The notes beneath the pieces are model-generated. The model was given only the letters and a program-made list of their open reading frames with translations. It ran no database searches and was not told where the DNA came from. This document shows positions 9,802 to 18,941 of a DNA stretch of 64,000 nucleotides, piece by piece. The position numbers and the translations under genes were made by a program. Numbering within the stretch: the stretch's first letter is position 1; every line of letters starts with the position of its first letter. This DNA is from Streptacidiphilus sp. ASG 303 (lineage in GTDB: Bacteria; Actinomycetota; Actinomycetes; Streptomycetales; Streptomycetaceae): the NCBI RefSeq assembly GCF_020991365.1, contig NZ_JAJLRA010000015.1:81854-145853 (forward strand), written 5' to 3'.

Positions 9802-10632
9802 ATGCGCACCATACGTACCGCCGCCGTCGCGGCCGCCGCCTGCGTCCTGCTGGGCGGGCTGTCCGCCTGCGGCGGGGAGAAGAAGGACGAGCGGACGCCC
9901 GCGGACGCCCTGAAGGCCGCCTCCGCGGTGATGGCCAAGGCGGGCAGCGCCGCCTTCACCCTCGACGCCCAGGACCCCGAGGACGGGAAGAGCACCGCCA
10001 AGGGCGCGATGAGCTGGACGGGTGCCAAGGCCATGGACCTGGCCTTCACCTCCGAGGACGGTCCCGCCCGCATGCGGTGGGTCGGTACGACCCTCTACTT
10101 CGGCGGGGACGACAAGGACGCCGCGGACCACGACGGCAAGCACTGGATGAAGCTGGGCGGCGGGCCCGCCACGGCCGGTGCCGACACCGGGCAGATGGGC
10201 GCCTGGGTCGACCAGGCCAACCCGTCCTCCGCCCTCGACGCCGTCGTCGCCGTCGGCACGCTGAGGAAGGTGGGCGAGGAGAAGGTCGCCGCCGCGGACA
10301 CCGTCCACTACCAGGGCACCGCCCCGGTCGCGGACCTCGTGGCCGCCACCCGGCAGCTCAGCGCCAAGCAGCGGAAGTCGACCCTGGAGATGTACCGGAA
10401 GCAGGGCGCCACCTCGGTCACCCTCGACTTCTGGCTCAACGGCGACGACGAGGTCGTCCGGCACGTCCAGACGGCCAAGGGCACCAAGGGCACCTCCACC
10501 ACCGCGTTCGTCTACTCCGAGCTGGGCCGGCACGCGGGCATCCAGGCACCGCCCGCCTCCGACGTGTACTCGCTGGAGGACATGATGAAGCAGGCGGCCG
10601 GCGCCCTGAAGGACGAGGGATCCGGGAGCTGA
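9802..10632 (+). CDS. Secreted lipoprotein, LppX/LprG-like fold possible
   Basis: 276 residues. The signal peptide (RTIRTAAVAAAACVLLGG) ends in the lipobox LSAC, giving a lipidated Cys at residue 23, followed by a charged linker. The remainder (ALKAASAVMAKAGSAAFTLDA..., repeated beta strands, FWLNGDDEVVRHVQ) resembles actinobacterial lipoproteins with an antiparallel half-barrel, such as the LppX/LprG group, but I cannot confirm the family. Its own promoter and a terminator on each side make it a single-gene unit between the two carotenoid operons; nothing links it to carotenoid synthesis. Confidence 0.85.
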   Translation: MRTIRTAAVAAAACVLLGGLSACGGEKKDERTPADALKAASAVMAKAGSAAFTLDAQDPEDGKSTAKGAMSWTGAKAMDLAFTSEDGPARMRWVGTTLYFGGDDKDAADHDGKHWMKLGGGPATAGADTGQMGAWVDQANPSSALDAVVAVGTLRKVGEEKVAAADTVHYQGTAPVADLVAATRQLSAKQRKSTLEMYRKQGATSVTLDFWLNGDDEVVRHVQTAKGTKGTSTTAFVYSELGRHAGIQAPPASDVYSLEDMMKQAAGALKDEGSGS

Positions 10633-10642
10633 CCGACCCTGC

Positions 10643-10671
10643 CCGGGGGCGCGCCGGCGGGGCGCCCCCGG
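10643..10671. terminator. Convergent stem-loop between lipoprotein and Rieske genes
   Basis: CCGGGGGCGC and GCGCCCCCGG form a perfect 10-bp stem around a 9-base loop, placed between the ends of two convergent genes (stops at 10632 and 10682). It probably serves both strands. Confidence 0.75.
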
Positions 10672-10681
10672 AGATCGGGCC

Positions 10682-11683
10682 TCAGCCCGGGAAGCGGCCC
10701 GTGCTGCGCAGCTCCCAGCGGCGCTCCGCGTAGGCCAGGTCGTCCTTCCACAGCCGGGCGGCGGTGTGCCGCATCAGCGGCCGGACCAGCGGCGCCGCGC
10801 GGCGGGCGGCGGCGAAGCCGGCCCGGTCCGAGGCGGCGACCACGGCCTCGACGACCGCGGTGCGCGGCCGCCCGTGCCCGTCCGGCGTCAGGGGCGTGGC
10901 GTGGGTCTCCACGACGCTGCCCTCGCCCTCGCCCTCGGTGATGCGCATGACGACCGTGCGCGGGTCCGGCGCCGTGAAGACCGCCCGGACCGGCACGCCG
11001 AAGCGGCCCCGCACCCGGAACGCCACCTCCACCACGAACGTGTCGTCCTCCTCGGCCACCGGCCCCGACCCCGGCGCGCCGACGACGGTGAGGTCCGCGA
11101 AGGCGTACGGGTGGAACCACGCGCCGTGCCAGGGGTCCAGCCGGTTCGCCACCACGTCCTGCGGCTCGCAGCGGCCGACCGCCGTCGTCACCGCCGACAG
11201 CGCCAGGCCGAGGGGCGGGCGCTCCGGCACCACCGGCTCCGGCAGCGGCTCCTCGCCGCCCGCCGCGTCCAGCCGTACCCACGCCAGCACGCCGTCGTCG
11301 TGCGCCGGGAACGGCTCCCAGCCCGCGAAGCCCTTCTCGCCCAGCGTCAGTCCGTGCCAGTGGCAGACCAGCCTCCCGCCCGTGACCCGGCTGTCGCACA
11401 GCGGCGCGCCCAGGTGCGGGCAGGCGCCCGGGCCGGCGAGCAGCCGCCCGTCCGCGCCGCGCCAGGCGACGACCTCCACGCCCGCCACGGTCCGCCCGAA
11501 GGGGCGGCCCCGCCGGACCTCGTCGCTGGCGCCCAGCACGAACCAGTTGCCCGACGGCCGCGCCTCGGCGCGCTTCAGCGCCCCGTCGATGACGTCGGGG
11601 CGGGCGCCGCGCCAGGTCGGCTCCTGCTCGGCCCAGCGGGTGCCGCCCAGCAGGCTCAGCGGCAGCGGACGCGGCCTCCTCAT
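10682..11683 (-). CDS. Rieske [2Fe-2S] non-haem iron oxygenase in the carotenoid operon (DUF5914-like)
   Basis: 333 residues. The Rieske motif is complete (CPHLGAPLC ... VCHWHG, residues about 90-115). The catalytic half holds D-P-W-H-G-x3-H-P, fitting the 2-His/1-carboxylate iron site of ring-hydroxylating or demethylating oxygenases. It starts at ATG 11683 in an ATGA overlap with the crtB stop, so it is the last gene of the crtT-crtB-Rieske operon. I recall related proteins annotated DUF5914 beside phytoene synthase genes. The likely role is oxidation of a carotenoid or of an intermediate; the substrate is unknown and no ferredoxin or reductase gene is adjacent. Confidence 0.82.
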   Translation of the reverse strand: MRRPRPLPLSLLGGTRWAEQEPTWRGARPDVIDGALKRAEARPSGNWFVLGASDEVRRGRPFGRTVAGVEVVAWRGADGRLLAGPGACPHLGAPLCDSRVTGGRLVCHWHGLTLGEKGFAGWEPFPAHDDGVLAWVRLDAAGGEEPLPEPVVPERPPLGLALSAVTTAVGRCEPQDVVANRLDPWHGAWFHPYAFADLTVVGAPGSGPVAEEDDTFVVEVAFRVRGRFGVPVRAVFTAPDPRTVVMRITEGEGEGSVVETHATPLTPDGHGRPRTAVVEAVVAASDRAGFAAARRAAPLVRPLMRHTAARLWKDDLAYAERRWELRSTGRFPG

Positions 11684-12636
11684 CGGCCCCTTCCCTTCCT
11701 CGCGCCGCGGCCCAGGCGGGCCGCGGCCAGTCGTCCCAGGCCCGCGGCGGCGACCGCCGCCCGCCGGCCCGCCGGCACCACGACCCGCCGGTGCAGCACC
11801 GGGTAGCCGTTGTGCTCGATCTCGTCCAGGATGCGCCGGTACAGCACCAGCGCCGTCGCCACGCACGGCCGGGAGACCGGCGCCAGCATCGGCACGCCCA
11901 GCGTGGCCTGGGCGTAGATCTCGCGGGTGGAGGCGATGATGTCGCGCAGCGCCTCCCGCACCCGGTGGTCGGTGCGGCCGGTGCGGCGGCACCACAGCAG
12001 CAGCTCCCGGTCCACACCGTGCGGGGAGAGCCGGTCCGCGGGCAGGTAGACCCGGTCGCGGTCGAGGTCCTCGCCCACGTCGCGCAGGAAGTTCGTCAGC
12101 TGGAAGGCGACACCGAGGGCCGCCGCGTGCGGCTCCGCCTCCTCGCGCGGCGCCGACGTGCCCAGCACGGGCAGCACCTGCAGCCCGATCACCGCCGCCG
12201 AGCCGTGCATGTACCGGTGGAGGTCGGCCCAGGTGGGGTAGTCGGTGACGCTGAGGTCCATCCGCATGGAGTCCATGAAGTCGGCGAAGTGCCGGTGGTC
12301 GATGCGGTACCGGGCGGCGGTGTCGGCCAGCGCCGCGACCACCGGGTGGCCGCTGGACCCGGTCGCCAGGCCCTCGTCCAGCTCCTTCTGCAGGCCGCGC
12401 AGCGTCTCGTCGCGCTCCTCCGTGGAGGCGTCGCTGCCCAGGTCGTCCACGATGTCGTCGGCCCAGCGCGCGAACCCGTACAGGGCGTGCACGGCCGGAC
12501 GCTGCGGAGGCGTCAGGAAGCGGGTGGCCAGGAAGTAGGTGCGGCCGTGGCGGGCGTTCAGCTCGCGGCACCGGGTGTAGGCCGCACGCAGCTCGGGATC
12601 GGTGATGCCCGCGCTGTCCAGTTCGCGGACGGTCAC
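11680..12636 (-). CDS. crtB: Phytoene synthase
   Basis: 318 residues from GTG 12636, which forms a GTGA overlap with the stop of the upstream methyltransferase gene. It condenses two geranylgeranyl diphosphates into phytoene. Both Asp-rich Mg2+-diphosphate motifs are seen: ADDIVDD near residue 62 and [18 protein letters not shown] in the second half. The Arg/Gly-rich tail is variable. Start by coupling is well supported. Confidence 0.94.
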   Translation of the reverse strand: MTVRELDSAGITDPELRAAYTRCRELNARHGRTYFLATRFLTPPQRPAVHALYGFARWADDIVDDLGSDASTEERDETLRGLQKELDEGLATGSSGHPVVAALADTAARYRIDHRHFADFMDSMRMDLSVTDYPTWADLHRYMHGSAAVIGLQVLPVLGTSAPREEAEPHAAALGVAFQLTNFLRDVGEDLDRDRVYLPADRLSPHGVDRELLLWCRRTGRTDHRVREALRDIIASTREIYAQATLGVPMLAPVSRPCVATALVLYRRILDEIEHNGYPVLHRRVVVPAGRRAAVAAAGLGRLAAARLGRGARKGRGR

Positions 12637-13376
12637 GAGGCGCCCTCCGCCGGATCCGGCCCCTCCGCCGGGCGGCGGGCCGTGAAGGTGTGCACGATGC
12701 CCTGCTGCCAGCCGCCGACCGGCAGCGCCCGCACCCCGGTGAAGCCGGCCCGGCCCACCCGGGCGTGGAAGTCGGCGGCGGTGTCGAAGTCCAGCACGCT
12801 GCGCCACAGGTGCCGGTACAGGCCCGCGCCGCCCGGGCCGAGGGCCCCCAGCGGCATGACGACCGACCAGCAGACCCCGTGCCACACCGCGCGGTGCAGC
12901 GGCGATCCGGTGAGGGTGTACTCGTGGACCACCAGCCGGCCGCCGGGCCGCAGCAGGCCGCGGACGGACCCCAGCACCGCGTCCGGGTCGGCGGTGTTGC
13001 GCACCAGGTACGCGGCGAACACCGCGTCGAAGGGGCCGGTGACGCCCGCCTCCGCGAGCCGCTCGGCCGGGCTGTGCACGAAGCGCACCTGCCCCGGCCA
13101 GCGCTTGGCGCGGGCCTGCCGCAGCATGCCCTCCGAGGCGTCGGCCGCGGTGATCCGGGCGTGCGGGGCGGCGCGCAGCAGGGCCGCCGTGGAGGCGCCC
13201 GTCCCGCAGCCGAGGTCCAACACCTCCAGCCCCCGGCCGCCGTCCGGCAGGCCCAGCCGCCGTGCGGCGAGCCGGAGATGGCGGTGGTACCCGGGATTGG
13301 CCCCCACCAGCCTGTCGTAGGCGGGAGCCGCCCGGTCGAACGCGTCCGAGAGCTCCCGGCTGCGCAGCAGACTCAA
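12633..13376 (-). CDS. crtT: UbiE-type SAM-dependent methyltransferase (CrtT-like)
   Basis: 247 residues. Motif I ([12 protein letters not shown]), a downstream acidic residue binding the ribose (TAADAS) and the later [12 protein letters not shown] segment define a class I methyltransferase of the UbiE/COQ5 group. The start is TTG 13376, supported by AGGAGG seven bases upstream. It heads the crtB-Rieske operon, the position of the crtT-type gene in Streptomyces isorenieratene clusters, whose biochemical role is unsettled. The symbol is by context. Confidence 0.82.
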   Translation of the reverse strand: MSLLRSRELSDAFDRAAPAYDRLVGANPGYHRHLRLAARRLGLPDGGRGLEVLDLGCGTGASTAALLRAAPHARITAADASEGMLRQARAKRWPGQVRFVHSPAERLAEAGVTGPFDAVFAAYLVRNTADPDAVLGSVRGLLRPGGRLVVHEYTLTGSPLHRAVWHGVCWSVVMPLGALGPGGAGLYRHLWRSVLDFDTAADFHARVGRAGFTGVRALPVGGWQQGIVHTFTARRPAEGPDPAEGAS

Positions 13377-13494
13377 CCCCTGCCTCCTCGTTGTCGCGGA
13401 CCGTCGTCCGCGGGACCAGACGCTACCGCCCCTACCCCTGCGGCGGTACCGCGCAACGCCCCGGCGCGCCGCGCCGGGCGTCCCGGGCGGCGGC

Positions 13495-13947
13495 TCAGAG
13501 CTGCAGCTTGAAGCCGACGTGCGACCCGACGAAGCCGAGCTGCTCGTAGAAGCGGTGGGCGTCCGGCCGCGCCGCGTCGGAGGTCAGCTGGACCAGCGAG
13601 CAGCCCTGGCGGCGGGACTCGTCGACCGCCCACTCCATCAGCTGCCGGCCGAGGCCCCGCCCGCGCTCCGAGCCGTGCACGCGCACGCCCTCGACGACCG
13701 ACCGGGTGCTGCCGCGGCGGGACAGGCCGGGGATGACGGTCAGCTGGAGGGTGCCGACCACCTCGCCGTCCCGCTCGGCCACCACGAGGTGCTGGTTCGG
13801 GTCCCCCTGGAGCCGCTCGAACGCGGCGACGTACGGGCTCAGGTCGTCGGGGGACTCGCGCATGGCCCCCAGCACGTCGTCGGCCAGCATGGCCACGATG
13901 GCGGGGATGTCGTCCGCGACGGCGGACCGGATGCCGATATCTGTCAT
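13495..13947 (-). CDS. GNAT family N-acetyltransferase
   Basis: 150 residues. The acetyl-CoA loop is GSERGRGLGRQLMEWA (R-G-x-G-x-G/L pattern), preceded by the VVGTLQLTVIPGLSRRG strands and followed by the YEQLGFVGSHVGFKL end typical of small GNAT enzymes acting on amino groups. ATG 13947 is preferred over ATG 13956 because TACGAT (-10, TANNNT) ends seven bases upstream, implying a leaderless transcript. The substrate is unknown; it separates crtY from crtT and is probably unrelated to pigment synthesis. Confidence 0.88.
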   Translation of the reverse strand: MTDIGIRSAVADDIPAIVAMLADDVLGAMRESPDDLSPYVAAFERLQGDPNQHLVVAERDGEVVGTLQLTVIPGLSRRGSTRSVVEGVRVHGSERGRGLGRQLMEWAVDESRRQGCSLVQLTSDAARPDAHRFYEQLGFVGSHVGFKLQL

Positions 13948-14045
13948 GATCCGCATCGTAACCGGACGTCCGTGCGGGGCCCCCGGGCCTGCCGCGGCGG
14001 GGCGGGCGCGCGGACGGCCCTCCGGGACGGCGGGACGGTGGGGCG

Positions 14046-15272
14046 CTACCGGGCGCGCGGGACCCCGGTACGGCGCAGCAGCGGCAGCTCCAGGCAGGTC
14101 AGCGCCATCGGCACCACCGGCGTCCGAAAGCCCATCAGGACCTCCTCGCGCAGCGACGAGCCGCCGTCCAGGAAGCGCAGCAGCCGCTCCGGCGGACCGG
14201 ACGCCACGAGCCCGGCCAGCAGCTCCGCGCCGCTGATCCGCCCGGTGTCCACCGCCCGCAGCAGGGCCGCGTCCATCGCCAGGTGCCGGCGGCGGTGCGG
14301 CGGCGGCGGCACCGGCACCCGCCCCGCCGCGTACGCCGCCGCGACGGCCCGGGCCTGCCGCTGCGCCGTGCTGAAGGTGTAGCCGGTCGCCGGGCGGGTC
14401 GCGCCGCCCGCCGTGCCGATGCGGAACGTCCGGGCGCCGGTGCGGCGGGGGAAGGCCGCATCGGTCATCGGCACCGCGCCCTCCTCGGTGCCGGTCACCT
14501 CGAACTCCGCCACGCCCAGCACCTCCCGCAGGTAGTGCTCCAGGCCGGCGTCGTACGCGGGCCCGTCCAGCCGGGCGCGGGAGAAGAGGGTGTACTCCAC
14601 CAGCGCCTCCCGCGGCCCGGTGGGCAGCACGTAGCCGAAGGCCACCCCGCGCGGGGGCTGCGGCAGCCGGAAGTCCATCAGCAGCGCCGCCCCCGGGTCG
14701 AAGACCGGCGCGGCCGTGCGGACGAACCAGCCGCGGAAGTGCTGGAGCAGGCTGGTGCGGGCGGGCGGCAGCGCCGGGAGCGGGCGGGAGTCGAACACCC
14801 AGCGGGCCCGCAGCCGCCGGGGGCCCTCCGGCGCCTCCACGTCCACCTCGGCGCGGTGCGCCCCGTCGCGGACCGCCGTCACCCGCCCGGTGACCCGCCG
14901 CACCGCCGGGTGCGCGGCGAGCTCCGCGCCGACCAGCGCCTCGAAGTCGTCCGACCGCAGCATCCGGTACCGCAGCGGGGCGATCGGCCGGTCGGTCAGC
15001 GTGCCGTCGGGGCCGTGGACCGCGATCCGGTCCCAGGCGTGCCGCACCGCCGCGTCGTACGGGCCGGGCCCCGCCTCCCACCAGCACCAGGTCCGCAGCG
15101 GGCTGCGGGCCGGGCCGTCCGGCGGCTCGACCACCACCAGCGGACCGTCCGTCACCACCCCGGCCAGGTGCCGGGCCAGGGACAGCCCCGCCGCCCCCGC
15201 CCCGACGACCACCACCTCGGCGTCCTCGGCGTACCCGGCGCCCTCCGCCGGCCCGGCCGTGTCCGCCGTCAT
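14046..15272 (-). CDS. crtY: Lycopene beta-cyclase
   Basis: 408 residues. Typical CrtY features: VVVVGAGAAGLSLARHL dinucleotide fold, FDSRPLPALP, VEYTLFS, and GTAGGATRPATGYTF near the C-terminal third. It cyclises both ends of lycopene to give beta-carotene, the substrate of CrtU. ATG 15272 follows GGGAGGGG six bases upstream. The frame stays open up to ATG 15425, adding a repetitive Val-Gln-Asp-rich stretch encoded by a tandem repeat (15321-15380); that extension is unlikely to be translated. Confidence 0.92.
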   Translation of the reverse strand: MTADTAGPAEGAGYAEDAEVVVVGAGAAGLSLARHLAGVVTDGPLVVVEPPDGPARSPLRTWCWWEAGPGPYDAAVRHAWDRIAVHGPDGTLTDRPIAPLRYRMLRSDDFEALVGAELAAHPAVRRVTGRVTAVRDGAHRAEVDVEAPEGPRRLRARWVFDSRPLPALPPARTSLLQHFRGWFVRTAAPVFDPGAALLMDFRLPQPPRGVAFGYVLPTGPREALVEYTLFSRARLDGPAYDAGLEHYLREVLGVAEFEVTGTEEGAVPMTDAAFPRRTGARTFRIGTAGGATRPATGYTFSTAQRQARAVAAAYAAGRVPVPPPPHRRRHLAMDAALLRAVDTGRISGAELLAGLVASGPPERLLRFLDGGSSLREEVLMGFRTPVVPMALTCLELPLLRRTGVPRAR

Positions 15273-15320
15273 CCGCGCCCCTCCCGCACGGCGGCCGCCG
15301 GGGGCGTCCGCACGGCCGGG

Positions 15321-15380
15321 GTGCTGCACGGGGACGTCCGGCACGGGGACGTCCTGCACGGGGCAGTCCTGCACGGGGCC
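15321..15380. repeat. Four tandem copies of a 15-bp unit upstream of crtY
   Basis: Units such as GTCCTGCACGGGGCA and GTCCGGCACGGGGAC are repeated four times with few changes. The array lies in the crtY upstream region. 15 bp keeps the reading frame, which explains why the crtY frame appears longer than the real gene. Confidence 0.85.
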
Positions 15381-15438
15381 GGGGTCCCGGCCGGGAGTTT
15401 CCGCATGGCCCCGAGTATCGGCCACCGGGGCTGCCCCC

Positions 15439-15486
15439 GGGGACCTTCGGCCCCTGACCGCGCGCCGCCGCCCGCGCGCACGATGG
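15439..15486 (+). promoter_or_regulatory. DevR/DosR-like box and -10 for CBS-BON gene
   Basis: Palindrome GGGGACCTTCGGCCCC (15439-15454) followed by CACGATGG (15479-15486). The reference bases (second C of the CCTT core and the T of the octamer) are 39 apart. This is one of thirteen sites in the window with the same architecture. Confidence 0.6.
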
Positions 15487-15568
15487 CAGTGGGGCCCGGC
15501 GGGCCCCGGGGCCCGCCCCCGGGGAGCCGTCCGACCAGGGGCGGGACGGACCGGAGGAGGAGAGAACG

Positions 15569-16252
15569 ATGGCTGCGCCCTACCGCGTGCGGGACGTCAT
15601 GAGCACCCCCGTGGTCGCCGTCTCCCGGCACGCCCCCTTCAAGGAGATCGCCGCGGCCATGGGCCACTGGCGGATCAGCGCCCTCCCGGTGCTCGACGCC
15701 GACCGCCGGGTCGTCGGCGTCGTCTCCGAGGCGGACCTCCTGCAGAAGGAGGCCTACCGCGGGTACGAGCCGTCCCGCCGGGAGCAGCTGCAGCAGATCC
15801 AGGAGATCGAGAAGGCCGGCGGCGTCACCGCCTCCGACGTGATGACCGGGCCCGCCGTGTGCGTCGCGCCCGACGTCCCGCTCGCCGAGGCGGCCCGCCT
15901 GATGGCGCGGCACCACGTCAAGCGGCTCCCCGTGGTCGACGCCGAGCGGCGGCCGGTCGGCGTGGTGAGCCGCACCGACCTGCTGAAGGTCTTCCTGCGG
16001 GCGGACGGCCAGCTCGCCGACGAGGTGCGGCGCGAGCTCGCCGAGGGCCTTCCCGGCCCGGCGTCCGCCGGCGTCTCCGTCACCGTCGTGGAAGGGGTGG
16101 TGACGCTGGACGGCGAGGTCGGCGACGCCTGCCTCGTCCCGGTTGCCGCCCGCCTGGCGCGCGCCGTCGAGGGCGTCGTCGGCGTCGACTGCCGCCTGCA
16201 CGCCCCGCACCCGCAGCACCGCGAGCCGCCCAGGACCGCCCCGCTCTACTGA
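15569..16252 (+). CDS. CBS-pair and BON domain protein
   Basis: 227 residues: two CBS motifs (about 8-60 and 88-145, VRDVMSTPVVAV and ASDVMTGPAVCV) form a Bateman module that usually binds adenylates, followed by a BON domain (about 150-215). ATG 15569 follows GGAGGAGGAG. Such proteins are stress-induced in actinobacteria; the M. tuberculosis DosR regulon includes CBS proteins such as Hrp1. Two further CBS-BON proteins (17275-17961 and 42755-43591) are in this window. A DevR-like promoter (15439-15486) lies upstream and a strong terminator downstream. Confidence 0.88.
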   Translation: MAAPYRVRDVMSTPVVAVSRHAPFKEIAAAMGHWRISALPVLDADRRVVGVVSEADLLQKEAYRGYEPSRREQLQQIQEIEKAGGVTASDVMTGPAVCVAPDVPLAEAARLMARHHVKRLPVVDAERRPVGVVSRTDLLKVFLRADGQLADEVRRELAEGLPGPASAGVSVTVVEGVVTLDGEVGDACLVPVAARLARAVEGVVGVDCRLHAPHPQHREPPRTAPLY

Positions 16253-16271
16253 ACCGGCCGGGAGACCCGCA

Positions 16272-16302
16272 GGCGGCCGGTGCCCCGAGGGCACCGGCCG
16301 CC
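16272..16302 (+). terminator. Strong stem-loop after CBS-BON gene
   Basis: GGCGGCCGGTGCCC, loop CGA, GGGCACCGGCCGCC: a perfect 14-bp stem 20 bases after the stop at 16252. A second stem-loop follows at 16454-16482. The rest of the 336-bp gap 16253-16588 holds nothing else recognisable. Confidence 0.8.
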
Positions 16303-16453
16303 CGTGTGCGCCTCCGCGGCCGTCCGGGCCCCGGCCCGGCCGCGGAGGCCGCCACCGGCCGCGGGGCGCCCCCGCGGCACGCACACCGGCCCGGACCCGT
16401 ACGGCGCCCGTCCCCGCACGGCGCCCCCCACGGCACGTCCCGGGCCCCCGCCG

Positions 16454-16482
16454 AAGGCCCCGAGGAGCCTCCCCGGGGCCTT
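16454..16482 (-). terminator. Stem-loop downstream of the Rv1733c-like gene
   Basis: AAGGCCCCG and CGGGGCCTT form a perfect 9-bp stem with an 11-base loop, about 105 bases after the stop of the minus-strand gene ending at 16589. Confidence 0.5.
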
Positions 16483-16588
16483 GCGGAGGGCCGGCCCGGA
16501 GGGCGCCCCGGGGACGACGCCCGCGCGGACCGGGCTCCCGCCGCGCGCCGCGTGCGGATCCCGGCCCGTGCGGGCCCGGGGAACGGGG

Positions 16589-17218
16589 TCAGGACGACCG
16601 GGAGCGACCCGACCAGCCCGGCTCGACCTGCTCCCACTCCCGCTCCCAGGCCGCCGCCGTGCGGGCGTCGATCCGCCGGCGGCCCACCGCCTGGACGGAC
16701 CCGCACAGCAGCGCCGAGCCGGTGAGCGCGGCGAAGCCCGCGAGGACGGCGCCCGTCACGATGTCGGCGGAGGAGCGCAGGGGGCCGGCCGGCGCCCCGT
16801 GGTCGTCGACCCACACGGTGACGGTGCTCCTCGCGGGGGTCCCGCTCCTCACGGGCACCGGCGCGGTGTGCGTCCGCTGCGCCGGGTAGTGCCAGCGGGC
16901 CGGGACCGGCGGGCCCAGCGCCCCCGGCATCCAGGTGCCGTCCTGCGGCGCCGCGGCCAGGGTCGTGGCCGCCACCCGGTGGCGGTGCGCGGCGAGCGCG
17001 TCGGCCGCCCTCAGGTCCGACCGGTACAGCGTCCAGGAGAACGCCGCGGACAGCGCCACCGCCACCACCGCCAGCAGCAGCACCACCGAGGCGAGCCTGG
17101 TCCGCGCCCGGTCGACCGGGCGCCACAGGGGGTTGCCGTCCCGGCCCAGGGCGCGGCGCAGGCGGACGGCCCGGCCGGGACGGCCGGGCTGACGCTGCTG
17201 GGGTGCGGTAGGGCGCAT
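16589..17218 (-). CDS. Rv1733c-like two-pass membrane protein
   Basis: 209 residues. An Arg-rich N-terminus is followed by a membrane helix (LASVVLLLAVVAVALSAAFS, about 43-62), an extracytoplasmic loop with TVTVWVDDHGAPAGPLRSS, and a second helix (about 150-172), then a charged tail. This layout matches the Rv1733c family, a DosR-regulated membrane antigen of M. tuberculosis whose function is unknown. It starts at ATG 17218 with AGGAGG upstream, 56 bases after the CBS-BON gene at 17275-17961, with which it is probably co-transcribed. Confidence 0.82.
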   Translation of the reverse strand: MRPTAPQQRQPGRPGRAVRLRRALGRDGNPLWRPVDRARTRLASVVLLLAVVAVALSAAFSWTLYRSDLRAADALAAHRHRVAATTLAAAPQDGTWMPGALGPPVPARWHYPAQRTHTAPVPVRSGTPARSTVTVWVDDHGAPAGPLRSSADIVTGAVLAGFAALTGSALLCGSVQAVGRRRIDARTAAAWEREWEQVEPGWSGRSRSS

Positions 17219-17274
17219 CGGACTCCGCCTCCTCGCGTGGCCCCGCGGCCCCCACCGGGCCGCGGGGACTCCGG

Positions 17275-17961
17275 TCACCTGCGGCCGGCCGGTCCCACCG
17301 GCTGGCCCGTCGTGTCGTCGGCCCGGTAGCCGAGCCGGTCGTGGACCGCGACCACGCCGTCCACGCCCCGGCACAGCCGGACCAGGGCCTGCTGCTGGCT
17401 GTGCCGCTCCAGGACCCCGGACAGGGTCACCTGCCCCTCGTGCACCTGGACGTCCACCGAGTCCGGGTACAGGCCGAGGGTCCCGTCGAGGACCTCGTGC
17501 CGGATCTCCTCGTGGATCGCCCGGTCGCTGCGCAGGAAGACCCGCAGCAGGTCCGAGCGGCTGACGATCCCGATCAGCCGGCCCGCCTCGTCGACGACGG
17601 GCAGCCGCTTGAGCCGCTTGCCCTCCATCAGCCGGGCGGCCTCGACGACCGTCCACTCGGGGCGGGCGCACACCGCCGGACTGCTCATCAGGCCCTGCCC
17701 GGTGAGGGCCTCGCTCCTGGCCCGCTCCCGGGGGGACAGCCGCGCCGGGGGCAGCAGCCCCGCCGGGTCCTCGCCGGCCGCGGCGTGCCGCAGCAGGTCC
17801 GCCTCGGACACCACCCCCAGGGGGCGGTCCTCCTCGTCCACCACCGGCACCGCCGTCACGTCGTTGCGCTCCAGCAGCTGGGCGAACTCCTTGAAGGGGG
17901 TGTCCGGGTGCGCGCGGACCACCCCGGAGGTCATCAGCTCTCCCACGGTACGGTGTCGCAT
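17275..17961 (-). CDS. CBS-pair and BON domain protein
   Basis: 228 residues with a CBS pair (VGELMTSGVVRAHPDTPFKE; GLMSSPAVCARPEW) and a C-terminal BON domain (about 150-215, VDVQVHEGQVTLSG). ATG 17961 follows GGAAGGAG. It is first in an operon with the Rv1733c-like gene. A DevR-like promoter (18076-18030) is upstream. The paralogue at 15569 has the same domain order, suggesting duplication within the island. Confidence 0.88.
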   Translation of the reverse strand: MRHRTVGELMTSGVVRAHPDTPFKEFAQLLERNDVTAVPVVDEEDRPLGVVSEADLLRHAAAGEDPAGLLPPARLSPRERARSEALTGQGLMSSPAVCARPEWTVVEAARLMEGKRLKRLPVVDEAGRLIGIVSRSDLLRVFLRSDRAIHEEIRHEVLDGTLGLYPDSVDVQVHEGQVTLSGVLERHSQQQALVRLCRGVDGVVAVHDRLGYRADDTTGQPVGPAGRR

Positions 17962-18029
17962 CGTCAAGGCTCCTTCCGGTCCGGCGGCCGCCGGGCGTCC
18001 CCTCGGGACGCCGGCCCGGCCCCACCCCC

Positions 18030-18076
18030 TCACTGTCGCCCCGCCGCCGGGGCCGCCGCGTGGGCCGTCCGTCCCC
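18030..18076 (-). promoter_or_regulatory. DevR/DosR-like box and -10 for CBS-BON/Rv1733c-like operon
   Basis: On the minus strand: GGGGACGGACGGCCC (18076-18062), then GACAGTGA (18037-18030). Reference spacing is 38 bases. About 68 bases separate the octamer from the ATG at 17961. Confidence 0.55.
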
Positions 18077-18246
18077 GGCCGCCGCCGCCGACCGGCCCTG
18101 CCCCGGCGGCGGCCGGTCCGGTCCGCTCCGGTCCGCTCGGGTCCGGGCCGGGGCGGCCCCGTGCGGCCCCGTGCGGAGGCCCGGCCCCCGGCCGGCGCGG
18201 CACGGCGGGACCGTGCGGCCCCGGCCGCCGCCCGGGCCGGGCCGGG

Positions 18247-18747
18247 TCAGCCGCGGCCGTGGGGGATGACCACCACGGGGCAGTCCGCGTGGTGCACGCA
18301 GTGCTGGGTCACCGAGCCGAGCAGGGCCCCCGCGAACCCGCCGTGCCCGCGGTTGCCCAGGACCAGCAGGTCCGCGCCGTGGGCACGGTCCAGCAGCACC
18401 TGGGCGGCGTTGCCGGACGCCGTGCACCTGTGCACCTCCACGGCCGGCTCCGGACCCAGCACCTCGCGGACGCTCTCCGTCAGGGTCTGCTCCGCCGCCG
18501 CGGCCAGCTCGGGGTCGAGCGACGGGACGCTCCACCCGTACACCGGCGTGAACTCCCAGCCGGTGACCGCCTCGACCACCGCGCCCGTCAGGGCCGCCTG
18601 GTCCGCCGCCCAGCGCAGGGCCGCCCGCGACGGGGGCGAGCCGTCCACGCCCACCACGATCCGCCGCCTCCCCCGTGCCTCCTGCCCCTGCCCGCGCTCC
18701 TGCTGCTGCGCGCCGGGCTCCCGGCCCCGTCCCTCGTCCGACGTCAT
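18247..18747 (-). CDS. Universal stress protein, single domain
   Basis: 166 residues: a charged, Gln/Glu-rich N-terminal extension of about 28 residues, then one UspA domain starting RRIVVGVDGSPPSRAALRWA. The ATP-binding signature G-2x-G-9x-G-S is intact (LGNRGHGGFAGALLGSVTQH). ATG 18747 follows GGGAGGTGG. It is the only single-domain member of the five universal stress proteins here and is divergent from the tandem one at 19069. Two DevR-like boxes lie upstream. Confidence 0.9.
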   Translation of the reverse strand: MTSDEGRGREPGAQQQERGQGQEARGRRRIVVGVDGSPPSRAALRWAADQAALTGAVVEAVTGWEFTPVYGWSVPSLDPELAAAAEQTLTESVREVLGPEPAVEVHRCTASGNAAQVLLDRAHGADLLVLGNRGHGGFAGALLGSVTQHCVHHADCPVVVIPHGRG

Positions 18748-18778
18748 GACCGCCACCTCCCGCACCGCCTGCCGGCCT

Positions 18779-18848
18779 CCAGGCTGACCCCGCGCCCGCC
18801 GGGCCGCCAAGGGCCGCCCCGGCCCGGCGGCCCGGGACCTTCGTACCC
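18779..18848 (-). promoter_or_regulatory. Double DevR/DosR-like box and -10 for the USP gene at 18747
   Basis: Minus strand: distal box GGGTACGAAGGTCCC (18848-18834), proximal box GGGCCGGGGCGGCCC (18825-18811), octamer CAGCCTGG (18786-18779). The proximal box is 38 bases from the octamer by the common reference points; the boxes are 23 bases apart. Confidence 0.6.
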
Positions 18849-18941
18849 GCACCGTCCCCGGACCCGGGCCCGGTCCCGGCCCCGCGCCGTCCCGACCGTC
18901 CCCGGACCCGGCCCCGCCCGGCCGCGCCGCCGCCGGGTCCT

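Noticed and set aside
15272..15425. Longer crtY start at ATG 15425
   Set aside because: The extra 51 residues come from a tandem DNA repeat, no lycopene cyclase needs them, and a good ribosome-binding site precedes ATG 15272.
16253..16588. Coding sequence between the CBS-BON and Rv1733c-like genes
   Set aside because: The stretch contains two strong stem-loops and no frame with a ribosome-binding site or plausible product.
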